Source of the DNA: Prevotellaceae bacterium
GTDB taxonomy: Bacteria > Bacteroidota > Bacteroidia > Bacteroidales > UBA932
Length of the DNA stretch: 5,599 nucleotides
Assembly (NCBI GenBank): GCA_031264875.1
Contig: JAISDK010000127.1
Location: forward strand, 1 to 5,599
Direction: 5' to 3'
A program made the position numbers and the translations under genes. Below the pieces are notes generated by a model. It saw nothing but the letters and a program-made list of their open reading frames with translations. It did not search any database and was not told the origin of the DNA. Positions 1 to 5,599 of the stretch are shown here, one piece after another (the first letter of the stretch is position 1; every line of letters begins with the position of its first letter).

Positions 1-525
1 GACGAATCCTCCCGCCGTCAAAAACTGCTGGAAGCCGTACAGACCGAAGTCGCAAAGTTTGCCCAAAGCAACAGCATAGAAATCAACGGGGTAAAAGATA
101 ATCAGTCCATGCTGTTCGGCGAATCCGGTTTAGTGATTTATCAAAGCGACTTTATTCCCGCTTCGCTTAACCTGCAACTGTGGGTAATCGAATCGGACGA
201 AGATGTGCGCAACTTCGCCCTCGACGCCGACAAGGTAATCGACAGCGATGCTTTCAAGGGATTGTATGCAGCGGTGGAAACCGCGCTGGCCATCAGCAAT
301 CCCGTGCTGTCGGGCGTGATCGCCGTCGGCGGAGTGGCGCTCAGCTTGTTGCGGCAAAAACTGCGAGCCAACAAGGATGATCTTGTGGGTTACTGGCAGG
401 CGTCGCTCAACCGTGCCGAACATTATCCGCATGGATCGCGCGACAAACAGGACGTGTATGATACGACGGGGAATATTCAGGTGGATTATACGCTGTTTGG
501 GTTTGAGAATGAAGTCAATATTTAA
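1..525 (+). CDS. 3' part of an unrecognised protein gene, 5' end outside the window
   Basis: The frame is open from the first base to the TAA at 523-525, giving 174 codons. The ATG at 109 is internal, because the reading frame and its coding character continue upstream of it. I do not recognise the family. The fragment starts with a charged, probably helical stretch, then a region rich in beta-prone residues with SLNLQLWVIESDED. Next is a long alanine/glycine/valine-rich hydrophobic segment at about fragment residues 88-118 (core SGVIAVGGVALSLL). The polar C terminus contains HYPHGSRDKQDVYD and then GNIQVDYTLFGFE. The hydrophobic segment could be a buried helical hairpin or a membrane-inserting region; it is not a signal peptide. 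The DUF5675 gene begins 13 bases downstream, so the two are probably co-transcribed. The function is unknown. Confidence is high that this is coding and nil for a specific product. Confidence 0.85.
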   Translation, partial: DESSRRQKLLEAVQTEVAKFAQSNSIEINGVKDNQSMLFGESGLVIYQSDFIPASLNLQLWVIESDEDVRNFALDADKVIDSDAFKGLYAAVETALAISNPVLSGVIAVGGVALSLLRQKLRANKDDLVGYWQASLNRAEHYPHGSRDKQDVYDTTGNIQVDYTLFGFENEVNI

Positions 526-538
526 AAGATGAAATAAA

Positions 539-982
539 ATGGAATTGATGTTACAGCGCAGGTTTCGAGGAGAAGACTATACCACAGGTTCCCTGTATAT
601 GAATGGCGTATACCTCTGTGATACGCTCGAAGACGCCGACCGGGGTTTAAGACAATCTATGCCTTTGGAGGAGATTAAACGAATCAAGGTTCCGCATGAG
701 ACGGCTATCCCGACAGGCGTATACAAAGTAATCGTAAACCTCTCGCCGGCAAAAAAGCGGATGCTTCCGCGTCTGCTGGATGTGCCGGGATTCAGCGGAA
801 TACTGATACATCGCGGAAACACTAAAAACGACAGTTCGGGCTGCATACTCGTTGGTGAGAATAAAGTCAAAGGTAAGGTCATCAATTCAATACAGTACGA
901 AAAACGTTTGGTCGAAATCCTGACCGAGGCGCAGGAACGGGGCGAGGAAATCGTGTTGCAAATTACGAATAACAAATTATAA
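539..982 (+). CDS. DUF5675 family protein
   Basis: This 147-residue protein matches my recollection of the DUF5675 family, small proteins found in bacteria and phages, often near lysis, phage-tail or accessory genes. The family has no established activity that I can cite. Visible landmarks are an N-terminal beta region (LMLQRRFRGEDYTTGSLYMN), then LCDTLEDADRGL, the segment IPTGVYKV at residues 57-64, and the signature IHRGN (90-94) followed by DSSGCILVG (98-106). The arrangement of a PTG segment, then His-91, then a Ser-Gly-Cys at 100-102 resembles the layout of YkuD-type L,D-transpeptidases. A murein-related activity is therefore plausible but is inference. There is no signal peptide or membrane segment. 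The start at 539 is chosen because it follows the previous stop by 13 bases; Met-4 at 548 is an alternative. No Shine-Dalgarno sequence is evident, which is normal in Bacteroidota. Confidence 0.8.
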   Translation: MELMLQRRFRGEDYTTGSLYMNGVYLCDTLEDADRGLRQSMPLEEIKRIKVPHETAIPTGVYKVIVNLSPAKKRMLPRLLDVPGFSGILIHRGNTKNDSSGCILVGENKVKGKVINSIQYEKRLVEILTEAQERGEEIVLQITNNKL

Positions 983-1058
983 TGGATGCCGAAAACCATT
1001 AGAAAAAACGGGGCAAGACCTGCGAAGCCGTAAGAGCAGGAGATAATATATCCATATT

Positions 1059-1454
1059 ATGTCCATATTGTATAACAAGGTAGAAAGGGGAAATCCGTCT
1101 AAGCCGGGAGATCCCAAGTTATGGTATCCCATACTGAAAAGCATGGGATTAGTTAGGGAAAAGGAGGTCGCGAAACGCATCGCAGACGAGACGACGCTGA
1201 ATCCCAAGGAAGCGGAGTTTGCCATCGCTCAACTGTACAAGGTGCTAACGGACTATTTGCTCAACGGGAAAACCGTGCAACTGGGCGAACTGGGCACGTT
1301 TCGCCTGACGGTTAGCAGTGAGGGCGCTGCAACGGAAGCGGAAGTAACGGCGTCGCAAATCAAGCACGTAAACATCCGTTTCTCTGCATCGGAAGCCTTG
1401 AAGGAAACTTTGAAAAAGGCGACTTTCACCGCTGTAGAATCGCTGTCGAAGTGA
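1059..1454 (+). CDS. HU family DNA-binding protein (HU-HIG type)
   Basis: This 131-residue histone-like protein belongs to the Bacteroidota-specific branch of the HU/IHF fold with an extended N-terminal lead (HU-HIG). Such proteins bind DNA as dimers, presumably at the nucleoid. The N terminus, MSILYNKVERGNPSKPG followed by KLWYPILKSMG, is typical of the branch. A helical region follows (VAKRIADETTLNPKEAEFAI), then the hallmark HU strand pair VQLGELGTFRLTVSSEGA at 73-90. The C-terminal block IRFSASEALKETL (106-118) is the family's usual ending. The 76-base leader from the DUF5675 stop holds no gene. An AGGAG at 1038-1042 lies 16 bases before the ATG, too far for a normal ribosome binding site. 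Small HU-HIG genes are common companions of amidase genes in Bacteroides accessory loci, and here the neighbour is DUF5675. The exact cellular role of this paralogue is not known. Confidence 0.93.
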   Translation: MSILYNKVERGNPSKPGDPKLWYPILKSMGLVREKEVAKRIADETTLNPKEAEFAIAQLYKVLTDYLLNGKTVQLGELGTFRLTVSSEGAATEAEVTASQIKHVNIRFSASEALKETLKKATFTAVESLSK

Positions 1455-1464
1455 TGGTTTTTCG

Positions 1465-1498
1465 AGACGGTTATCTCGGTTTTGTGAGATAACCGTCT
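1465..1498 (+). terminator. Perfect 13-bp hairpin downstream of the HU gene
   Basis: The left arm AGACGGTTATCTC (1465-1477) and right arm GAGATAACCGTCT (1486-1498) are perfectly complementary around an 8-base loop. The hairpin begins 10 bases after the HU stop codon. It is not followed by a U tract, so it is not a textbook intrinsic terminator, although U tracts may be short or absent at Bacteroidota terminators. It may instead limit 3' decay or attenuate read-through into the downstream membrane protein/STAND pair. Confidence 0.6.
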
Positions 1499-1520
1499 TG
1501 ATCTCGCGAGATAATCGTCT
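1486..1520 (+). repeat. Duplicated right hairpin arm with a central 12-bp palindrome
   Basis: The hairpin's right arm occurs twice, at 1486-1498 and 1508-1520. The second copy, GAGATAATCGTCT, differs by one base (C to T), which still allows a G-U pair with the left arm at 1465-1477. The left arm can therefore pair fully with either copy in RNA. Overlapping the second copy is the perfect palindrome ATCTCGCGAGAT (1501-1512), which could be a small competing stem or a protein-binding dyad. The sequence facts are certain; any regulatory role is inferred. Confidence 0.75.
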
Positions 1521-1555
1521 TAATAAAATGAAAATATAAAATATGTAATATAGAA

Positions 1556-1864
1556 ATGATTTCAGAAGAAGTTATGTCTGACATACAGTGGATATTTAGT
1601 GGAATAGGCTGCGTAGTACTTACGCTTGCAGTCGGATTCTTCTATAAAAAGAAAAAAAACGGAAAGCAAGCAGAAAATCCACTACAAATAGGTTCTTCGC
1701 AAAAACTTGCTGTCGGAGAAGCAGAGGACAGTCCGATAATACAAAAGCGAACAGTTAAAGCAGAAAATCCACGACAAATAGATTCTTCACAAGAACTTTC
1801 TGTCAAGAAAGCAAAACGTAGTCCGATAACACAAACACAAACAATTAATAAAGTAATAGAATGA
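1556..1864 (+). CDS. Small single-pass membrane protein with repeat tail, partner of the STAND ATPase
   Basis: The product is 102 residues. Residues 10-30 (IQWIFSGIGCVVLTLAVGFFY) form one clear transmembrane segment followed at once by KKKKN, which predicts a cytoplasmic C-terminal tail by the positive-inside rule. The tail is two 30-residue tandem repeats (39-68 and 69-98), hydrophilic and probably disordered. The WIFSGIG opening recalls, from memory, N-terminal anchors of other Bacteroidota STAND and conflict proteins; I cannot verify this here. Met-7 (position 1574, MSDIQWIFSG) is an equally good start and may be the real one. The stop codon overlaps the ATPase start as ATGA (1861-1864), suggesting translational coupling and a stoichiometric partnership. 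It could be a membrane effector, an anchor, or the separated N terminus of an ancestral single gene. A run of eight A residues at 1652-1659 just after the membrane segment could permit slippage. Confidence 0.7.
   Translation: MISEEVMSDIQWIFSGIGCVVLTLAVGFFYKKKKNGKQAENPLQIGSSQKLAVGEAEDSPIIQKRTVKAENPRQIDSSQELSVKKAKRSPITQTQTINKVIE
1670..1849 (+). repeat. Two tandem 90-bp coding repeats
   Basis: GCAGAAAATCCAC begins at both 1670 and 1760, and AGTCCGATAA recurs at 1730 and 1820. This gives two units of exactly 90 bp (1670-1759 and 1760-1849) that keep the reading frame and encode 30 residues each. A hand count gives about 70 of 90 bases and 17 of 30 residues identical. Conserved positions include AENP, QI, SSQ and SPI. 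A degenerate third copy appears to continue past the gene boundary, with AGTCCG at 1906-1911 and the same SP..QTQTI wording in the next gene's frame. Confidence 0.88.
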
Positions 1865-4227
1865 ATACAATCATACAAACGTTTGAGTCCAAACATTTGG
1901 AAAAAAGTCCGGTTTTGCAAACTCAAACCATTATAAATATGGATGAAGGCAATCCCTTCAAGACCATAGAAAAGGGTACTTATGCGCTCGGTTATAGCCT
2001 CCAAGAGGTTGTTGACAGGGTTAATTTTCTGTCGGAGATTGATTCGGCGCTGAAGGATGAAGCATTACCCGTTTATTTACATTCCATCGGTGGTATTGGA
2101 AAAACAACAGTCGCTCAGGTATATTGCAATTCACCCCAATATGCTCAACAGTATGATTATATTTTCTGGATTAATGCAAGCCATGAAGATGTTCGCAAAG
2201 ACGTTCTCAATTCCACTATTTTCTCGTTCAAAGAAGACAGTGAAAATACGGATAACGAGTTTGTCCGTTTTGTCAGGCAGTCGAATGTGCTGGGCGAAAA
2301 GGTATTATTGGTAATAGATAATGTGGTACAAATAGAACAGGTACGATTCATAGAAAAGTTATCGTTGTTAAGATGGAAAGTGCTGGTTACTACCCGGGCT
2401 CTCATGGATGATAGAACATTCGGAAGAAGAGTGATTAATATAAACGAGTTAACGTGCCAGTACTGCGAAGAACTGTTCTATTCTCATTTTGGAGCAACAG
2501 AGGAAAGCAAAGAGAGGAACAGGACGGACTTGCATCAAATCCTTAGACTGTTGAATTATCATACAGCTTTGATTGTCTTGCTTGCAAAAGTTGGAAATAA
2601 GAGCCGTTCCATCAAAAAACTTCTGTCCATTCTGGAGGAGAATGGAATAGCTCACAATGATTTGCAACAGGTAGAGATTCGGGACCAAGAGGGAAAATAT
2701 GCAACGCTGTATGGGCACATCGAATCTATTTTTAAGATTGACAGGCTTACAGACGAAGAAAAACAGATACTCGGTTATTTTTCCGTATTACCGGACAGAC
2801 CTGTGCCGGAAAACGTTTTGGTTTTGTGGATGAAAGGCGACGATAAGACAGAAACGGGTCTAAAAAGACTGTTTTTAAGACTGTTTGAAAAAGGATGGCT
2901 GATACAGGAAAGACAGGATTATGATGATGAACCGATTCTTATGTATAAATGCCACGGTCTGATACAGAACGTTCTCAGAAAAAAATTAGCGCCGAATTCC
3001 AAAAATTGCAGTACCCTTATCCGGAATATGACCGATTTCCTGTATGTACGGGACGGTGAAGCATATACGCATAAAATACCGTATTATGATTGTGTGGATG
3101 CCATTCTTCGGTATATTGGTGAAGACAGTATTCCGGCTTATCTGCTGAGAAAAAATTATGTAAGCCTATTGGTGCGAAACAGCAATTCTCCCAAATTGTC
3201 GTATCTGCATGCCGAATATCTTTTTCGGAATTATGAGAAGGTGTTCTATCCCAATAAAAATAAAAAGCCCAAAAACTGGCAGGCTGATTTAGTAGAGATT
3301 TATCGTTTTTATAGCATGTCCTATCTGGACTATAGTCAAGACAAAGGCAAATATCGTATAGCATACGAATGGAGGGAAGAGGCATTGGCAATAGCCAAAA
3401 AATGCCTGCCGAAAACGGATATCCAGTATCTTAATGCCGAAAGATATTTTGCAGCTTCGCAACGTATGTTGGATAAGCAGGAAGAGGCGATAGAAACATT
3501 GAAAAATGTGCTTGCAAAAATCGACACTCTCTTAGTGGGAAAAATCCATTCCGTTCATTCGGATTTGTTGTATGCCCAAAAAGAAACATTCAATGCTCTT
3601 GGATTTGCTTATACCAGCATATCCAAAAAAAGGGCAAACGACGGGCTTTTCGATGAACAGATCATGTATCTGAAACTTGCTTTAGTGGCAAGGAAAAAAT
3701 ATGTGGCACACAGTGCTGCGCTTTATGATGAAAATCACACGTCCATGGTGGCTCCGTATAATAATCTGGGAATGACTTTACTGTTTTTGTACGAAGCAGG
3801 AGATAAAAAAGCGGAATATCTGGAAGAAGCGGAAAAATATTTACGCGAAGCTCAAAGAATAAAAGTAAAAGAATTTGGGACACATTGTCTTTCTTCCGCT
3901 AGAGGGTTAAAGAATTTTGCTACTTTGTATGAAACTCGAGGCGAATATTCCGAAGCAAGGAAAATGGCAGAAGAAGCGCTTCAAATCAGGAAAGAAATAT
4001 TGGGCGACGGAAGATACAGGGCCTTGATGCTTTCATATCGGCACATAGCCGATATATGTTTTTCGCAATGGGAAGCGGAGAAAAAGCATGCTCTTCTGGA
4101 AGAGGCAGAAATCTGTTTAAATAAAGCGATAGAGATAGCTGAGCATTTATATTCTGTAGATCACATGGAATATAAGACCTGTTCGATTTTAGGGGATAAA
4201 ATAAGAAAAGCGGGCACAATAGATTGA
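1861..4227 (+). CDS. NB-ARC/TPR STAND-family signalling ATPase (NLR-like)
   Basis: This 788-residue protein has the build of a STAND NTPase: a nucleotide-driven switch that oligomerises when its sensor detects a ligand. Residues 1-45 are a short leader with no effector domain, carrying a degenerate copy of the upstream linker repeat (SPVLQTQTI, 16-24). The NB-ARC module spans about 46-376. Its parts are Walker A IGGIGKTT (76-83; Ser-75 stands where the first Gly of the usual GxGGxGKT would be), Walker B LLVIDN with Asp-153, sensor VLVTTR (174-179), a GLPL-equivalent YHTALIVLLAK (233-243), a winged helix near 296-350 and an MHD-equivalent KCHGLIQ (363-369). From about 480 to 765 there are roughly six TPR-like helical hairpins, for example near 633-668, 678-715 and 721-764, with EEAEKYLREA and EEALQIRKEILG. 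TPRs usually sense the trigger. No signal peptide or membrane segment is visible. The ATGA overlap with the upstream membrane peptide suggests co-translation. An immune or other conflict role is inferred from architecture and context. Confidence 0.9.
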   Translation: MNTIIQTFESKHLEKSPVLQTQTIINMDEGNPFKTIEKGTYALGYSLQEVVDRVNFLSEIDSALKDEALPVYLHSIGGIGKTTVAQVYCNSPQYAQQYDYIFWINASHEDVRKDVLNSTIFSFKEDSENTDNEFVRFVRQSNVLGEKVLLVIDNVVQIEQVRFIEKLSLLRWKVLVTTRALMDDRTFGRRVININELTCQYCEELFYSHFGATEESKERNRTDLHQILRLLNYHTALIVLLAKVGNKSRSIKKLLSILEENGIAHNDLQQVEIRDQEGKYATLYGHIESIFKIDRLTDEEKQILGYFSVLPDRPVPENVLVLWMKGDDKTETGLKRLFLRLFEKGWLIQERQDYDDEPILMYKCHGLIQNVLRKKLAPNSKNCSTLIRNMTDFLYVRDGEAYTHKIPYYDCVDAILRYIGEDSIPAYLLRKNYVSLLVRNSNSPKLSYLHAEYLFRNYEKVFYPNKNKKPKNWQADLVEIYRFYSMSYLDYSQDKGKYRIAYEWREEALAIAKKCLPKTDIQYLNAERYFAASQRMLDKQEEAIETLKNVLAKIDTLLVGKIHSVHSDLLYAQKETFNALGFAYTSISKKRANDGLFDEQIMYLKLALVARKKYVAHSAALYDENHTSMVAPYNNLGMTLLFLYEAGDKKAEYLEEAEKYLREAQRIKVKEFGTHCLSSARGLKNFATLYETRGEYSEARKMAEEALQIRKEILGDGRYRALMLSYRHIADICFSQWEAEKKHALLEEAEICLNKAIEIAEHLYSVDHMEYKTCSILGDKIRKAGTID

Positions 4228-4244
4228 ATTAGAAATAAAAAAAT

Positions 4245-4538
4245 ATGAAACACTTGATAATTATTGTACAACAAAAGCAACCATACGCAAACAACATCAG
4301 CGCAATGGAAACAGAGAGCATTCAAAAAAACGAAACGAGTCTGAAAAGCCTTACGAGCGAGAGAAACTTTATGACGTTTGCTGTTTTTGCGGTAATGTTG
4401 GAACTGTATATGATTAGTTCCTTTCGTGATGAGGAGGAGGAGGGATGTGGAGATGAGGATGAAGAAGATGACTACGGAAACGTAACGGAAACCGGCATTC
4501 CCGGCAAGGCTACCCGACAACCGATACGCTTGTGCTAA
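4245..4538 (+). CDS. Small hypothetical protein with hydrophobic segment and acidic tail
   Basis: The frame encodes up to 97 residues beginning 17 bases after the STAND stop codon. A second candidate start at 4305 (METESIQKN) gives 77 residues and may be better, because the first 20 residues look poorly conserved in character. The middle, FMTFAVFAVMLELYMISSF, is hydrophobic enough for a membrane helix and is preceded by a basic/polar stretch. It is followed by a strongly acidic run (DEEEEGCGDEDEEDD) encoded by the purine-rich tract 4428-4470. The last 18 or so residues lie in sequence that changes character and overlaps the next frame, so the true C terminus may have been altered by a frameshift or rearrangement. 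I do not recognise the family. It may be a real third member of the STAND unit or a chance ORF. Confidence 0.4.
   Translation: MKHLIIIVQQKQPYANNISAMETESIQKNETSLKSLTSERNFMTFAVFAVMLELYMISSFRDEEEEGCGDEDEEDDYGNVTETGIPGKATRQPIRLC
4428..4470 (+). repeat. Purine-rich GAN low-complexity tract
   Basis: The tract is almost entirely G and A, built from GAG/GAT/GAA triplets with interruptions at GGATGTGG. It encodes the acidic tail of the small protein above. Triplet runs of this kind can change length by replication slippage without shifting the frame. Confidence 0.6.
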
Positions 4539-4759
4539 TGCAGAAGTTGATTATGGAAAGATTGCAGGATATCCGCGAGACTTCCACATTCCGGTATTAT
4601 AATACGAACTTGTATGTGAATGTGGGGCTGCGCCTCAATTTGAAAATTGGTTATCTGTTCGGATATTACTCGTTTTCGGGAACGAAGGATCATGTTTGTA
4701 GCAGCCAAGTACAGGCTGGGTTGGCAGTACCGCTGTTCCGGAAAAGCAAATATTTTTAG
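4538..4759 (+). pseudogene. Possible 3' remnant of an outer-membrane beta-barrel gene
   Basis: The frame is open from 4472 to the TAG at 4757-4759. A GTG at 4532 or ATG at 4538 could start it; the ATG overlaps the preceding stop as TAATG. The product of 73-75 residues has alternating polar and hydrophobic residues with many aromatics (YYNTNLYVNVGLRLNLKIG, then YLFGYYSFSG and VQAGLAVPLF) and ends in Phe. This resembles the last strands of a beta-barrel, whose C-terminal aromatic residue is recognised by the BAM machinery. It has no signal peptide, and 75 residues are too few for a barrel. I therefore read it as the surviving 3' end of a larger gene, perhaps cut off by insertion of the STAND region. 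A genuine small coupled gene is the alternative. The family call rests on residue pattern only. Confidence 0.4.
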
Positions 4760-4806
4760 AATCAATAAGTTTATACATCAAATAATGAATTAAAAATTAA
4801 ATTAGT

Positions 4807-5599
4807 ATGAAGAAAGTATTTTTAACATGGATGGCGTTTTTTGCAGCCATCGTTGCAGCAAATGCACAACAGATTTCGGTTGTAGCGCCCGGTGGCGCCA
4901 CCACACTGTACGCCAGCCTCGACACCGCGATTACTCAGGCGGCGGCAGGCAGTACCCTCTATTTATCCGGCAATCTGTCCGGCGGCGGGTTTCAGGTAAA
5001 GGACGAAACCAAGATTACCAAAAAATTGACCATCATCGGTATCGGACACAAGCCGGACAATGACAATGCCGACGGCTTCACCTTAATAAGCGGTAATCTC
5101 TCCTTTGAAGGCGGATCCGGCAACAGCGCCCTGATGGGAGTGCATTTAACCGGAAATGTAAATATCGGAACAGGCGAAGTGGCGGTAAATAACTTTTTGC
5201 TGCGCTATTGCAATGTAAACAGCGTTCAGGTACGAAACAGCAGTTGTCAGGGCATTGTAATCAATCAGAATTATATTAGAAATAATTCAAACGGTGGCAA
5301 TAGCGCTGTTAACTTTACAAATAATGTACTACATTCTATTTTTCAAGTAGATGGCGGAGTAATAGATCATAATGTAGTTAGATATTATTATATTGGCAAA
5401 AGTTGTGCTTTTGCTGATGTATCAAACTCTCAAATATCCAACAATATTGTAATAGAGCCATGGTCTGTTAATATCGGGAGCAATTGTGTTATTCGTAAAA
5501 ACATGCTTGATAGAGACTGGGGCGATGAGACGAACGGCACGATCAAAGTAGAAAGCTGGGAGGATATTTTTGAAGGACCCATTACCGGCGTTGATCCTG
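4807..5599 (+). CDS. Secreted right-handed beta-helix protein, 3' end outside the window
   Basis: The frame runs from the ATG at 4807 through the window edge, giving 264 complete codons. Residues 1-20 are a clear Sec signal peptide: MKK, a hydrophobic core, and the cleavage motif ANA before QQ. The mature part opens with a segment typical of pectate-lyase-like folds (TLYASLDTAITQAAAGSTLY). It continues with short repeating strands rich in Asn, Gly and Val, such as HLTGNVNI, VINQNYIRNN, VIDHNVVRYY and ISNNIVI, the usual look of a parallel beta-helix. No catalytic residues can be named, so enzyme and adhesin-like roles are both open. Export to the periplasm or cell surface is likely; a C-terminal sorting domain would lie beyond the window. 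The 47-base A/T-rich gap upstream (4760-4806) is the natural place for its promoter, but no good TAnnTTTG element is visible there. Confidence 0.85.
   Translation, partial: MKKVFLTWMAFFAAIVAANAQQISVVAPGGATTLYASLDTAITQAAAGSTLYLSGNLSGGGFQVKDETKITKKLTIIGIGHKPDNDNADGFTLISGNLSFEGGSGNSALMGVHLTGNVNIGTGEVAVNNFLLRYCNVNSVQVRNSSCQGIVINQNYIRNNSNGGNSAVNFTNNVLHSIFQVDGGVIDHNVVRYYYIGKSCAFADVSNSQISNNIVIEPWSVNIGSNCVIRKNMLDRDWGDETNGTIKVESWEDIFEGPITGVDP

Noticed and set aside
577..999. 140-codon minus-strand frame opposite DUF5675
   Set aside because: It mirrors a recognised coding gene and its translation shows no domain character; other long minus-strand frames were dismissed for the same reason.
1019..1040. 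Weak stem CCTGC/GCAGG in the HU leader
   Set aside because: Five base pairs with a 12-base loop is too weak to call a structured leader or riboswitch.
1051..1069. Direct repeat TCCATATT at 1051 and 1062 around the HU start codon
   Set aside because: Eight bases in an A/T-rich leader is easily chance, and no palindrome supports an operator.
1670..1849. CRISPR-like array
   Set aside because: The repeats are contiguous 90-bp coding units with no spacers and preserve the reading frame.
1852..1864. Programmed -1 frameshift joining the membrane protein and the STAND ATPase
   Set aside because: Both frames are open together only over about ten bases, and that stretch has no slippery heptamer. Stop/start coupling through ATGA is simpler.
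4827..5063. 78-codon + strand frame inside the beta-helix gene
   Set aside because: It overlaps a signal-peptide-bearing coding frame starting at 4807 and has a composition typical of a shifted frame (Arg/Cys/His rich).

Overview
The window looks like chromosomal DNA of a member of the Bacteroidota, most likely order Bacteroidales. The evidence is a histone-like HU protein of the HU-HIG type, a DUF5675 protein, start codons in A/T-rich leaders without convincing Shine-Dalgarno sequences, and a MKK-type signal peptide in front of a beta-helix protein. Every gene I can support is on the + strand. This assignment rests on recalled family features, not on a search.

Layout. Positions 1-525 hold the 3' end of an unrecognised gene. 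It is followed 13 bases later by a DUF5675 protein (539-982) and then by an HU-HIG DNA-binding protein (1059-1454). A strong three-armed hairpin region (1465-1520) closes this part. Next comes a two-gene unit with ATGA overlap: a small single-pass membrane protein (1556-1864) whose tail is a 30-residue tandem repeat, and a 788-residue NB-ARC/TPR STAND ATPase (1861-4227). Downstream are two short overlapping ORFs (4245-4538 and 4538-4759), the second resembling the last strands of an outer-membrane beta-barrel. The window ends inside a secreted right-handed beta-helix protein (4807 to the edge).

How the parts may work together. The DUF5675 and HU-HIG genes resemble the pairing of a murein-active enzyme with an HU protein that recurs in Bacteroidales accessory regions. 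The most interesting unit is the membrane peptide plus STAND ATPase. The ATPase has an NB-ARC switch and a TPR sensor but no recognisable effector domain, while the co-translated upstream peptide supplies a transmembrane segment. This fits a split NLR-like sensor/membrane-effector system, plausibly antiphage or another conflict function, but that role is inferred. The repeat family in the small protein's tail continues, degenerate and in another reading frame, into the ATPase N terminus. This suggests that the two genes derive from one membrane-anchored STAND gene.

By eye, the STAND unit and the middle of the beta-helix gene are richer in A/T than the genes at 1-1450. That agrees with a mosaic accessory region. 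I see no tRNA, rRNA, CRISPR array, transposase or integrase.
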